Assembly (NCBI GenBank): GCA_937996615.1
Contig: CALKVD010000090.1
Span: forward strand, 1-6,290
Source: an uncultured Rickettsiales bacterium
Lineage (GTDB): Bacteria > Pseudomonadota > Alphaproteobacteria > Rickettsiales > Midichloriaceae
DNA length: 6,290 nucleotides
Direction: 5' to 3'
In this document: one piece after another, positions 1 through 5,990 of the stretch
Layout: each line of letters begins with the position of its first letter
How positions within the stretch are numbered: position 1 is the stretch's first letter
Notes under the pieces: model-generated
What the model was told of the DNA's origin: nothing
Database searches by the model: none
The model's input: the letters and a program-made list of their open reading frames with translations, nothing else
Translations under genes and position numbers: made by a program

Positions 1-33
1 ACCTTAATTTATGCTATCAAAACTATATTTTTT

Positions 34-39
34 TATAAT
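34..39 (+). promoter_or_regulatory. Candidate -10 box upstream of infA
   Basis: A perfect TATAAT lies 14 bases before the infA start codon. No convincing -35 hexamer is found 16-18 bases upstream. If this box is used, transcription would start around 46-47, leaving a leader of only about seven bases, so the mRNA would be nearly leaderless. In such AT-rich DNA a TATAAT can occur by chance, and the real promoter may lie before the window. Confidence 0.3.
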
Positions 40-53
40 TCAAAACAAATAAC

Positions 54-323
54 ATGGCAAAAGAAGATTTACTAGAATTTAAAGGCAAAATATTAGAACT
101 GTTACCAAACGCTACTTTTAGAGTTTTATTAGAAAATAAACATCAAATTATTGCCTATACTTCAGGTAAAATGAGAAAAAATAGAATTAGAGTATTGGTT
201 GGAGATGAAGTAACTGTTGAAGTCACTCCATATGACCTAAACAAAGGGCGAGTTACCCATAGATTTAAGACCTCAGCTCCTAGATCTGATGCAAACTCTG
301 AGGAAACCCAGATCAGCAAATAA
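54..323 (+). CDS. infA: Translation initiation factor IF-1
   Basis: This is IF-1, the small OB-fold protein that binds the ribosomal A site on the 30S subunit and helps IF-2 and IF-3 form the initiation complex. The family core is seen almost end to end: FKGKILELLPNATFRVLLEN (residues 9-28), an SGKMRKNRIRVLVGDEV block (38-53) and TPYDLNKGRVTHR (58-70). The start at 54 gives the usual N-terminus MAKEDLLEF. There is no Shine-Dalgarno sequence before it. The protein is 89 residues, whereas IF-1 normally ends near residue 72. The extra 18-19 residues (from about residue 71, with SAPRSDANSEETQISK at the end) are polar and not part of the fold. maf follows on the same strand after 269 bases, a pairing common in Alphaproteobacteria. 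The identification is secure; only the tail is odd. Confidence 0.97.
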   Translation: MAKEDLLEFKGKILELLPNATFRVLLENKHQIIAYTSGKMRKNRIRVLVGDEVTVEVTPYDLNKGRVTHRFKTSAPRSDANSEETQISK

Positions 324-338
324 ATCAGCAGGATTTCT

Positions 339-364
339 TTAGCTCTATTAAGTTAATTTTTTTT
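339..364 (+). terminator. Weak intrinsic terminator after infA
   Basis: A six-base stem TTAGCT (339-344) pairs with AGTTAA (351-356) through one G-T pair, with a six-base loop. It is followed directly by eight T residues (357-364). The stem is AT-rich and weak, but its position 15 bases after the infA stop codon and the uninterrupted T-run fit a rho-independent terminator. If it is one, maf has its own promoter. Confidence 0.45.
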
Positions 365-543
365 ATTTGTGATTTGAAGAAAAAGTTAGCCACCATTTTT
401 AGTCTAATTGTCGGATCAGAATTACAATCTCAATAATGAGAAAAATAATTTCAAGATGATTTATAAATTTACTATATTAACTAATATGGTAGATTTATCA
501 TATAGCTTGACCTAAGGGGTAAGATTTTCCAAAATAAATTTAT

Positions 544-549
544 TATAAT
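544..549 (+). promoter_or_regulatory. Candidate -10 box upstream of maf
   Basis: A perfect TATAAT lies 43 bases before the maf start codon and predicts a leader of about 37 bases. No good -35 box is seen at normal spacing; a TTGACC at 507-512 is 31 bases away, too far to pair with it. The TTGACC could instead pair with CAAAAT at 530-535 (17-base spacer). Either is a weak candidate. The rest of the 324-592 interval holds no gene on either strand. Confidence 0.25.
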
Positions 550-592
550 CCATTTCAACTGTAATACTTGCTAATTAATTGAATATAACTAT

Positions 593-1204
593 ATGATATC
601 ATCACCAAAATTAATTCTAGCATCTGCTTCAAATGCTAGAACAATGTTACTAAATCGGATAGGATATCAACCATCAGAAATTGTTCCAGCAGATCTCGAT
701 GAAACAGAAAAACCAGGTGAATTGCCCCATCATTTAGCAAAGAGATTAGCAAAAGAAAAAGCAGAAAAAATTGCGGCCTCATTTCCGAACGATATAGTTA
801 TTGCTGCCGATACCGTTGCTGCTGCTGGTAGATTAATTTTACCCAAAGCATTAAGTGAAGATGATGCTGCTTTTTGTTTAGGCAAACTATCTGGGAGAAG
901 GCATAAAGTCTTTACTGGAATCTGTACAATATATAATTCACGTATTTTGGTTAGACTAGGTGCTACTACTGTTAAGTTCAAACGTTTATCAAAAATTGAA
1001 AAAGAATTATATATAGCATCCAAGCAATGGCAAAACAAAGCTGGGGGATATGCAATCCAAGGACTTGCTGCAGCTTTTGTTGAATGGATCAGCGGTTCTG
1101 ATATAAGTAACGTCACCGGCTTGTCGGTCTATGATACATATATTATGCTTAGTACGCTTGGATTGCAGCCGAACCTAGATTTACTAACCAAAGAAAATAA
1201 TTAG
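593..1204 (+). CDS. maf: Maf-family nucleoside triphosphate pyrophosphatase
   Basis: The Maf/YhdE/YceF family hydrolyses non-canonical or surplus nucleoside triphosphates to monophosphate plus pyrophosphate in the cytosol, a house-cleaning role. The family motifs appear in order: LILASASNAR at the N-terminus (7-16), PADLDE (32-37), the AKRLAKEKAEKI helix (49-60), VIAADTV with the likely catalytic Asp73 (69-75), the LSGRRHKVFTG loop (99-109), NKAGGYAIQG (148-157), and SNVTGL (172-177), which replaces the usual SNVVGLP. At 203 residues it is full length. The nucleotide-binding signature is normally S-x-S-P-R-R; here it is S-A-S-N-A-R, so only the second Arg remains. Substrate preference cannot be told from the sequence. 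The ATG at 593 is the natural start because it places LILAS at the usual distance; it sits inside a 10-bp palindrome (593-602) and has no Shine-Dalgarno sequence. It follows infA and converges with the SH3 gene. Confidence 0.93.
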   Translation: MISSPKLILASASNARTMLLNRIGYQPSEIVPADLDETEKPGELPHHLAKRLAKEKAEKIAASFPNDIVIAADTVAAAGRLILPKALSEDDAAFCLGKLSGRRHKVFTGICTIYNSRILVRLGATTVKFKRLSKIEKELYIASKQWQNKAGGYAIQGLAAAFVEWISGSDISNVTGLSVYDTYIMLSTLGLQPNLDLLTKENN

Positions 1205-1214
1205 TATGATTAAT

Positions 1215-1250
1215 TTTATTCGTTGAGTAGCGAATAAATTTTATTCTTGT
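1215..1250 (+). terminator. Intrinsic terminator after maf
   Basis: An eight-base perfect stem, TTTATTCG (1215-1222) with CGAATAAA (1231-1238), encloses an eight-base loop. It is followed by TTTTATTCTTGT. It starts 11 bases after the maf stop codon and fits a rho-independent terminator for maf. On the minus strand the stem is not followed by a T-run, so it would not serve the convergent SH3 gene well. Confidence 0.6.
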
Positions 1251-1318
1251 TGGCGGCTAAATTCGTTAAAAATCTAGTTTTATATAGTAAAATATTGAAT
1301 TAATATTATAATATGTTC

Positions 1319-2230
1319 TTAGAATTGCTTATCGGTCCTTAAATCACCCCACAAATGTTCTTTTTTTATCCATATATTATTAATATCTGAGGCTGAGACT
1401 TTGCACCAAGCATTAATACATTTTTTAGGAACAACTATTGCACCTATTTCTAGGATTGCAGTTATTTTTGATTTCTCATCTGGCAATCTAAATGCAGGAA
1501 TTGAAGGTTTAGCATAGGGTCCAAAATCGGCAATTTTAGAGTTATTTTGGCTAAATTTATTAGATTCATTGTTATTTTTTTGGCGATTATCACTTAACGA
1601 TTTGTTGATTATGATTATGTATGGTTTAGAAGATAAGAGATTCTCGTGTACCCATCCTTGATTACTTTCAGAATCGCTTATTAAACGCCAGTTATCAAAT
1701 TCATCGATAATTTCTACCGGGTAAGTTCTGCAACGGTAGATATGTTTAATATAGTACTGGCTTCCAGGGCCGACCCTGACGTTAACTTCGTTTGCTTTGA
1801 GACTAGCAAATCTTGGTAGAGGCAACCCAGTGATTTTCCCTTGTTGTTGCAGATTTTTTACAGGGTTTGGAATAGTTAAATCTGGAGCTGGGGCATCGTC
1901 TGCTTTCGTTACAGAAGATTTATGAGGTCTTTTTTGGGGTGATGGAGGGGTTGTAATTTTTTCTTTGTTTATATCGGTATTTTTATTGTTATTCTGTTTA
2001 TTTCTTTGTTTTATGTTATTATATTCATCTTTGACTCTTTTGTTATTAGATTCTGATTTTGCATTTCTATCATCAGTATTTACCATGTCCCAAATGCTGA
2101 TGCTATAGTCACTAGCCTCAATTTCAGATGCTAAAATTTGATTTGGACAAAAAAAACAATTCGTGCTGAAAGTTGTGGATAGCAGATAGAATAGCATTTT
2201 AGCTAATTGGGCATTTTTAATTTTACGCAT
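1319..2230 (-). CDS. Exported protein with two bacterial SH3-like modules
   Basis: This 303-residue protein starts with a signal-like segment: basic MRKIKNAQLAK, a hydrophobic stretch around 12-27 and a plausible cleavage site after ILA (about residue 34). A long Asn/Lys-rich, probably disordered linker follows (about 50-130) with a Pro-rich patch (94-102). The first SH3-like module spans about 135-207: GLPLPRFASLKA, then NVRVGPG with its typical Asn-Val-Arg-x-Gly-Pro-Gly turn, WRLI and QGWVHENLL. The second, more degenerate module spans about 236-297 (KPSIPAFRLPDEKS, AWCKVSA, NIWIKKEHLWG). This layout matches the alphaproteobacterial SH3_4-type family, thought to act in the periplasm and to bind cell-wall material or peptides; that role is inferred. 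The start ATG lies at the basic end of the signal segment, without a Shine-Dalgarno sequence. The gene stands alone, convergent with maf and divergent from sdhC. Confidence 0.8.
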   Translation of the reverse strand: MRKIKNAQLAKMLFYLLSTTFSTNCFFCPNQILASEIEASDYSISIWDMVNTDDRNAKSESNNKRVKDEYNNIKQRNKQNNNKNTDINKEKITTPPSPQKRPHKSSVTKADDAPAPDLTIPNPVKNLQQQGKITGLPLPRFASLKANEVNVRVGPGSQYYIKHIYRCRTYPVEIIDEFDNWRLISDSESNQGWVHENLLSSKPYIIIINKSLSDNRQKNNNESNKFSQNNSKIADFGPYAKPSIPAFRLPDEKSKITAILEIGAIVVPKKCINAWCKVSASDINNIWIKKEHLWGDLRTDKQF

Positions 2231-2276
2231 TAAATTTTATCAGAAAGGTTGTTATGTATGTAAAATATCATGACTG

Positions 2277-2305
2277 AGTTTAACGATATCGTTTTATTTA
2301 GTCGA
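2277..2305 (-). promoter_or_regulatory. Candidate promoter for the SH3 gene
   Basis: On the minus strand TCGACT (2300-2305, four of six matches to TTGACA) is followed after exactly 17 bases by TAAACT (2277-2282, four of six matches to TATAAT). This predicts a start site near 2270 and a leader of about 40 bases before the ATG at 2230. The spacer contains most of the 12-bp palindrome at 2282-2293. It is a moderate match only. Confidence 0.3.
2282..2293. promoter_or_regulatory. 12-bp perfect palindrome in the divergent region
   Basis: AACGATATCGTT is a perfect inverted repeat without a spacer. It lies between the divergent SH3 gene and sdhC, in the spacer of the candidate SH3 promoter, where a bound dimeric regulator would block transcription. 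A few palindromes of this length are expected by chance in a window of this size and composition, so only its position makes it notable. Confidence 0.25.
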
Positions 2306-2414
2306 TTAATTTTTGAAGATGCTTTTTTCAGGCAACGAGGCAATTATATATTAGGAAAGAAATGCCAGGAAGTAGTTTGTAAAAAAAAATAATAAGAAAT
2401 ATATAATTTTTTAT

Positions 2415-2443
2415 TTGACTTAATATTGAGATTATGTTGTAAC
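2415..2443 (+). promoter_or_regulatory. Candidate sigma70-type promoter for sdhCD(A)
   Basis: TTGACT (2415-2420, five of six matches to TTGACA) is followed after 17 bases by TGTAAC (2438-2443, four of six matches to TATAAT). The predicted start near 2450 leaves a leader of about 36 bases before sdhC. It is the best -35 match in the intergenic region and is correctly placed for the operon. Confidence 0.4.
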
Positions 2444-2485
2444 AAATGAATAATATTTTGATTATTTTAAGTTGCATATATTAAA

Positions 2486-2866
2486 ATGCCTATTTCTCCC
2501 CATATTGGGATATATAAACCCCAGATAACTTCGGTGATGTCGCTGATGCATCGAGTAACTGGTATTGTGCTATACTTTGGATTGCTATTGCTACTTTGGA
2601 GCTTTATCCTGTTTGTTGCGGGTTTTGATCTTATTGGGGATCTCTGGCTCAGTGTTGCTACCTCGTTTGTTTTTCCAATACTATCTTTTATTTGGTTCTA
2701 TACGTTATTTTTCCATCTTTGTGCCGGGATCAGATATTTATTCTGGGGATTGGGGATTGGTTTTGACTTAAAAGTTGTTTCTTGTTCAGCTTATCTAATA
2801 ATTATCACTTCCTTGATCGCAAGTGGGGTTGTTACATTTATTATCACTAGTGCAGGTATATCATGA
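2486..2866 (+). CDS. sdhC: Succinate dehydrogenase cytochrome b556 subunit
   Basis: SdhC is one of the two membrane anchors of complex II, which passes electrons from succinate to ubiquinone. Three hydrophobic segments are visible: about 25-46, 57-79 and 101-123. The N-terminus SPHIGIYKPQITS and the SLMHRVTG motif (19-26) are typical. Ser19 and Arg23 match the quinone-site Ser27 and Arg31 of E. coli SdhC. His77 in FFHLCAGIR aligns with the axial haem ligand His84 of E. coli. After it the usual GIRH...D reads GIRYLFWGLG, so the second His and the Asp are replaced by Tyr84 and Gly88. At 126 residues it is of normal length. An in-frame stop at 2468-2470 with no other ATG after it fixes the start at 2486; there is no Shine-Dalgarno sequence. 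Its stop overlaps the sdhD start by ATGA, indicating coupled translation. Confidence 0.94.
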   Translation: MPISPHIGIYKPQITSVMSLMHRVTGIVLYFGLLLLLWSFILFVAGFDLIGDLWLSVATSFVFPILSFIWFYTLFFHLCAGIRYLFWGLGIGFDLKVVSCSAYLIIITSLIASGVVTFIITSAGIS

Positions 2867-3225
2867 AATATAGTACAGTATATAAGTTACAAAGATTTTC
2901 TGCTACTCTCTTACTACCATTGATGGCATGGTTTGTTTATGTTATTGTTGATGTCTTTCGGGATAATTCCTTGATGTTTTTAGTTGGACTCAAGGGCTGG
3001 AAAACGCTCTGGTTGATGCAATTAAATTCTGCTCTAAAAGCTTCAATAGCCATCTGTTTTGTGACTCTTTTTTTAATCCATGGCCAAATTGGTATTAAAT
3101 CGGTTGTAGACGACTATATCAAATGTCCAGTTGCCAAAAAATTAATATGCTTGGTTTTATATAGCATAACTTTTTTCAGTATAGTTGCATTTATGATGAC
3201 GCTGTTTTTTGGAATATTTAAATGA
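2863..3225 (+). CDS. sdhD: Succinate dehydrogenase membrane anchor subunit
   Basis: SdhD is the second membrane anchor of complex II; with SdhC it holds haem b and forms the ubiquinone site. Three hydrophobic segments are visible: about 14-30, 55-72 and 93-118. The N-terminal QRFSATLLLPLMAWF is typical of alphaproteobacterial and mitochondrial-type SdhD. The signature LIHGQIGIKSVVDDYI (71-86) supplies His73 as the probable haem ligand and Asp84-Tyr85 as the quinone-site pair. Their 11-residue spacing equals that of His71 and Asp82-Tyr83 in E. coli. At 120 residues it is of normal length. The ATG overlaps the sdhC stop by four bases, and a short AGG about eight bases upstream may help initiation. 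sdhA follows after 168 bases. Confidence 0.92.
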   Translation: MKYSTVYKLQRFSATLLLPLMAWFVYVIVDVFRDNSLMFLVGLKGWKTLWLMQLNSALKASIAICFVTLFLIHGQIGIKSVVDDYIKCPVAKKLICLVLYSITFFSIVAFMMTLFFGIFK

Positions 3226-3347
3226 TAGCAAAAGATAGATAAGGCGAATGGCCGATTTGTTTATAAAAAATTAATATGCAAAATAAATATTAAAAAATGA
3301 AAAAAATTATAAAAGACACCTTCCGGGAAAAAATTATTTCATTAAAG

Positions 3348-3353
3348 TATAAT
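3348..3353 (+). promoter_or_regulatory. Candidate -10 box in front of sdhA
   Basis: A perfect TATAAT lies 40 bases before the sdhA start codon in the 168-base gap after sdhD. No matching -35 hexamer is seen; the 16-18-base position falls on a GGGAAA-like stretch next to the dyad TTCC-G-GGAA (3321-3329). The gap has no clear terminator, so sdhA could be read through from sdhCD, be expressed from this box, or both. Confidence 0.3.
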
Positions 3354-3393
3354 CAAGACTCATCAAGATAACCACAATATATTATTTATCATA

Positions 3394-5178
3394 ATGCATA
3401 ACTATAAAACATCTGACCATTTTTATGATGTAGTGATCGTTGGAGGAGGTGGAGCTGGACTTAGGGCCGCTCTTGGTATGGCAGAAAAAGGTGTTTCTAC
3501 AGCTTGTATCACTAAAGTATTCCCAACTAGAAGCCACACTGTCGCCGCTCAAGGAGGAATTAGTGCTGCTTTGGGGAATATGGGTGAAGATCATTGGCAA
3601 TGGCATATGTATGACACAGTTAAAGGCTCTGACTGGCTCGGCGACCAAGATGCAATCGAATATATGTGTAGCAATGCCGCCAAAGCAGTTATAGAACTAG
3701 AGCATTATGGAGTACCGTTTTCGCGCAATAAATCGGGAAAAATATATCAACGCCCTTTTGGTGGTATGACAACGGATTTTGGTGATGGCCCCCCGGCGCA
3801 AAGAACTTGTGCTGCCGCTGATCGAACTGGGCATGCAATTCTCCATACTCTGTACCAGCAATGTCTCAAGATGAATGTCAAATTCTTTATCGAATATTTT
3901 GCCCTTGATTTGATCATGGATCCTCAAAGTAATACTTGCCGTGGTGTTACTGCCTATTCTTTGAATGATGGTGAAATATGTCGTTTTGGATCCCAGATCG
4001 TAGTTCTTGCTACTGGTGGCTATGGTCGCTCATATTTAAACGCAACTTCAGCCCATACCTGTACTGGCGATGGTGGCGGAATGGCTCTAAGAGCTGGGCT
4101 GCAAGTTCAAGATATGGAATTCGTCCAATTCCATCCAACCGGAATTTATGGTGCAGGATGTTTGATCACTGAAGGAGCAAGAGGCGAGGGAGGATATCTT
4201 ATCAACTCAAACGGCGAACGTTTTATGGAAAGATATGCACCTCATGCTAAAGACCTAGCATCGAGAGATGTTGTTAGTCGAGCAATCACAATAGAAGTTC
4301 GTGAAGGCAGGGGCTGTGGACCAAACAAAGATCATGCCCACCTTGTTTTATCACATTTAGATTCGGCCACCCTTCACCAAAGACTTCCGGGAATATCTGA
4401 AAGTGCTAAAATCTTTGCTGGAGTTGATGTAACTAAGGAGCCGATACCAGTTGCTCCAACAGTGCACTATAATATGGGAGGGGTTCCAACTAATATACAC
4501 GGGGAAGTTGTGGAATGCCGCAAAGGTAAATTGAGCATCGTTCCTGGATTGATGGCTATTGGAGAAGCTGCTTGTGTCTCAGTTCATGGCGCTAATAGAT
4601 TGGGCTCAAACTCTTTGCTTGATCTTGTGGTTTTTGGGCGGGCTGCTGCAATCAAAGCTGCTGAATTGGTAAATAAAAATTATACACCAACTTTAACTCC
4701 AAAAGATGGCTTAGAAAGCATCAACAGAATGGCGACGATCTTGAATTCAAGTGGTGGCTATCCCACAGCTAAAATTCGCCATCAAATGCAAACTGTAATG
4801 CAAAATTATGCTAGCGTTTTCCGCACAGAAGATACCCTAAAAACGGGTTGTAGCGAAATGACTGCAATATATAAAATGTTTGAACATATTTTTGTCCGTG
4901 ATAAAGGATTGATTTGGAATAGTGATTTGGTTGAAGCTTTGGAACTTGATAACTTAAGAGTTCAGGCTATTGCTACTATCAACTCCGCTCTTTGTCGTCG
5001 AGAAAGCAGAGGCGCTCATGCTAGAGAAGATTTTACAACTCGTGATGACGAAAATTGGTTAAAACATACCATGGTTAGTGTTGGATCTGAGAATGGTGAA
5101 TGTAAATTCGATTGGCGACCGGTAGTGATGCAGCCAATTAATGTACCTTCTGTACCTCTAAAGCCCAGAGTATATTAA
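3394..5178 (+). CDS. sdhA: Succinate dehydrogenase flavoprotein subunit
   Basis: SdhA oxidises succinate to fumarate at a covalently bound FAD on the cytosolic face of complex II, linking the TCA cycle to the quinone pool. The Rossmann dinucleotide motif is at 12-34 (VVIVGGGGAGLRAA). His48 in PTRSHTVAAQGG is the FAD-attachment histidine. Active-site elements follow: QFHPTG with His247, TEGARGEGG (259-267), SRDVVSRA with catalytic Arg291, PTVHYNMGG with His358, and HGANRLGSNSLLD with Arg402. The C-terminal domain has the expected ESRGAHAREDF (537-547) and DDENWLKHT (551-559), and the protein ends in LKPRVY as is common for the family. At 594 residues it is full length with no missing key residue. 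The start at 3394 gives a short leader before the FAD motif, as in relatives; there is no Shine-Dalgarno sequence. It follows sdhC-sdhD, but sdhB does not follow it. Confidence 0.98.
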   Translation: MHNYKTSDHFYDVVIVGGGGAGLRAALGMAEKGVSTACITKVFPTRSHTVAAQGGISAALGNMGEDHWQWHMYDTVKGSDWLGDQDAIEYMCSNAAKAVIELEHYGVPFSRNKSGKIYQRPFGGMTTDFGDGPPAQRTCAAADRTGHAILHTLYQQCLKMNVKFFIEYFALDLIMDPQSNTCRGVTAYSLNDGEICRFGSQIVVLATGGYGRSYLNATSAHTCTGDGGGMALRAGLQVQDMEFVQFHPTGIYGAGCLITEGARGEGGYLINSNGERFMERYAPHAKDLASRDVVSRAITIEVREGRGCGPNKDHAHLVLSHLDSATLHQRLPGISESAKIFAGVDVTKEPIPVAPTVHYNMGGVPTNIHGEVVECRKGKLSIVPGLMAIGEAACVSVHGANRLGSNSLLDLVVFGRAAAIKAAELVNKNYTPTLTPKDGLESINRMATILNSSGGYPTAKIRHQMQTVMQNYASVFRTEDTLKTGCSEMTAIYKMFEHIFVRDKGLIWNSDLVEALELDNLRVQAIATINSALCRRESRGAHAREDFTTRDDENWLKHTMVSVGSENGECKFDWRPVVMQPINVPSVPLKPRVY

Positions 5179-5245
5179 GAGATTAATGAGAATAAGCAAA
5201 AGGAGAAAGTTTAACAATTTCTAGGCATTTGAGTATCACCTTTGG

Positions 5246-5276
5246 TTCAGAATAGATTTTGAATTCTAATTCTGAA
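5246..5276. repeat. Imperfect inverted repeat downstream of sdhA
   Basis: TTCAGAATAGA (5246-5256) pairs with TCTAATTCTGAA (5265-5276), giving 11 base pairs with one bulged base around an eight-base loop. It starts 67 bases after the sdhA stop codon. It could help end or stabilise the sdh transcript, but no T-run follows on either strand, so it is not a standard intrinsic terminator. Confidence 0.45.
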
Positions 5277-5500
5277 ATTGCTAAAAATAAGTTAGTGTGT
5301 TATATCAAGAATTGAAGCCAAGTTTATATTTTGACAATAAAGATTTTTAGCTATTTGATGTGAAAAAAAATTAAAATGACGATAAAGTTTTGTTAATTTC
5401 AATTAAAGTTATTATTTTGTTAGCTTTTTTAGAAGATAATTCGATTATTTATGTTTTTATTCGGGGTATTTTATTGAATCATCAATTATTATAAATTTTA

Positions 5501-5557
5501 AACCTGTTCTACTGAGATTTGAGGGCAAATATTAGAAAAATCAGTAGGACCAAGGTT
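5501..5557. repeat. Long inverted repeat with nested hairpin
   Basis: The left arm 5501-5515 (AACCTGTTCTACTGA) pairs with the right arm 5541-5557 (TCAGTAGGACCAAGGTT) over 15 pairs, with one G-T pair and one two-base bulge. Inside the loop a second hairpin, ATTTG-AGGG-CAAAT, occupies 5517-5530. The G-T pair would be an A-C mismatch in minus-strand RNA, so the plus-strand transcript folds better. It may be a palindromic repeat element, a remnant of a mobile element end or a structured RNA; it matches no RNA family I can name. Confidence 0.55.
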
Positions 5558-5625
5558 ACAATTGGCATTTGATCCCAAAAAGATATATCTTATCTCATAA
5601 TATGCGTCAACTTATTTTAGTATAG

Positions 5626-5990
5626 TTAATGAAATAAAGCGTGCTTATCTCGAAAATGCCACAACATCTTTAATTTATGGTCTATGTGGTCGTTGAAATA
5701 TACTTCTCTTTCGTGCGGTTGAGGCTTGGTGACTTTGTAATTGCACTCATATGCTATTTTGAAACTGCCATAAAGACTACAAGGTTTGGCATTATAACCA
5801 TTCTTCTTATCAAGATATAATTGAGTTAACTAGAATTTGTCTTCTTAAAATCCTCAATATCTGGAAATAACCTATATGCCTGTTGGCACAATTAACTAAA
5901 TTAGGAGCCGAAAGGTACGTAGTTACATCTAACTTAGTAACATCAAATCTTTCGTAATTTTGTATCTCACCCTTGCTCATGAGGTTTTTC
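5626..5990 (-). pseudogene. Broken gene, unrecognised C-terminal domain
   Basis: Reading leftward, coding-like sequence continues through three frames. The first runs to about 5892 and includes MSKGEIQNYERFDVTKLD, beginning at an ATG at 5978-5980. The second (5826-5891) reads CQQAYRLFPDIEDFKKTNSS. The third (5626-5829) is 67 codons long and includes KKNGYNAKPCSLYGSFKIAY and HKLKMLWHFRDKHALFH before a TAA stop. Restoring one base near 5892 and one base near 5829 would join all three into one continuous reading frame, which points to recent single-base deletions. The domain is polar, rich in aromatic residues and His near its end, and I do not recognise it. It follows directly on the TPR-coding remnant and may be its C-terminal domain, or a separate gene starting at the ATG at 5980. 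Whether a shortened product from 5810-6025 is made is unknown. Confidence 0.6.

Larger units (their letters stand above)
5179..5625. other. 447-bp non-coding, AT-rich stretch
   Basis: Between sdhA and the minus-strand pseudogene no gene can be supported on either strand: all frames are broken by frequent stops and no SdhB motif (cysteine clusters) is recognisable. It contains two inverted repeats (5246-5276 and 5501-5557), listed separately, and T-rich runs around 5401-5470. A 19-codon ORF on the minus strand (5509-5568) is hydrophobic but too short to call. Confidence 0.7.

Noticed and set aside
474..503. Overlapping small inverted repeats (ATATTA/TAATAT, ATATG/CATAT) resembling a switchable leader structure before maf
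   Set aside because: The stems are five to six A/T pairs with tiny loops and no downstream terminator, so they do not support a riboswitch or attenuator.
730..1116. 128-codon open frame on the minus strand inside maf
   Set aside because: It lies wholly antisense to a gene with clear Maf motifs, has no recognisable domain, and is explained by the codon composition of maf.
1251..1318. Possible terminator for the SH3 gene on the minus strand
   Set aside because: Only weak stems of five to six A/T pairs (AATATT, TTTTA/TAAAA) with short T stretches are present, not better than expected for this base composition.
3136..3279. 15-base direct repeat (AAAAAATTAATATGC) at 3136-3150 in sdhD and 3265-3279 in the intergenic gap
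   Set aside because: The sequence is almost entirely A/T, and matches of this length are expected by chance in DNA of this composition.
3382..4172. Several 60-90-codon frames on both strands within sdhA
   Set aside because: All overlap the highly conserved SdhA reading frame and show no family motif of their own.
5179..5625. Possible degraded sdhB behind sdhA
   Set aside because: No cysteine clusters or other SdhB-like segments were found in any frame.
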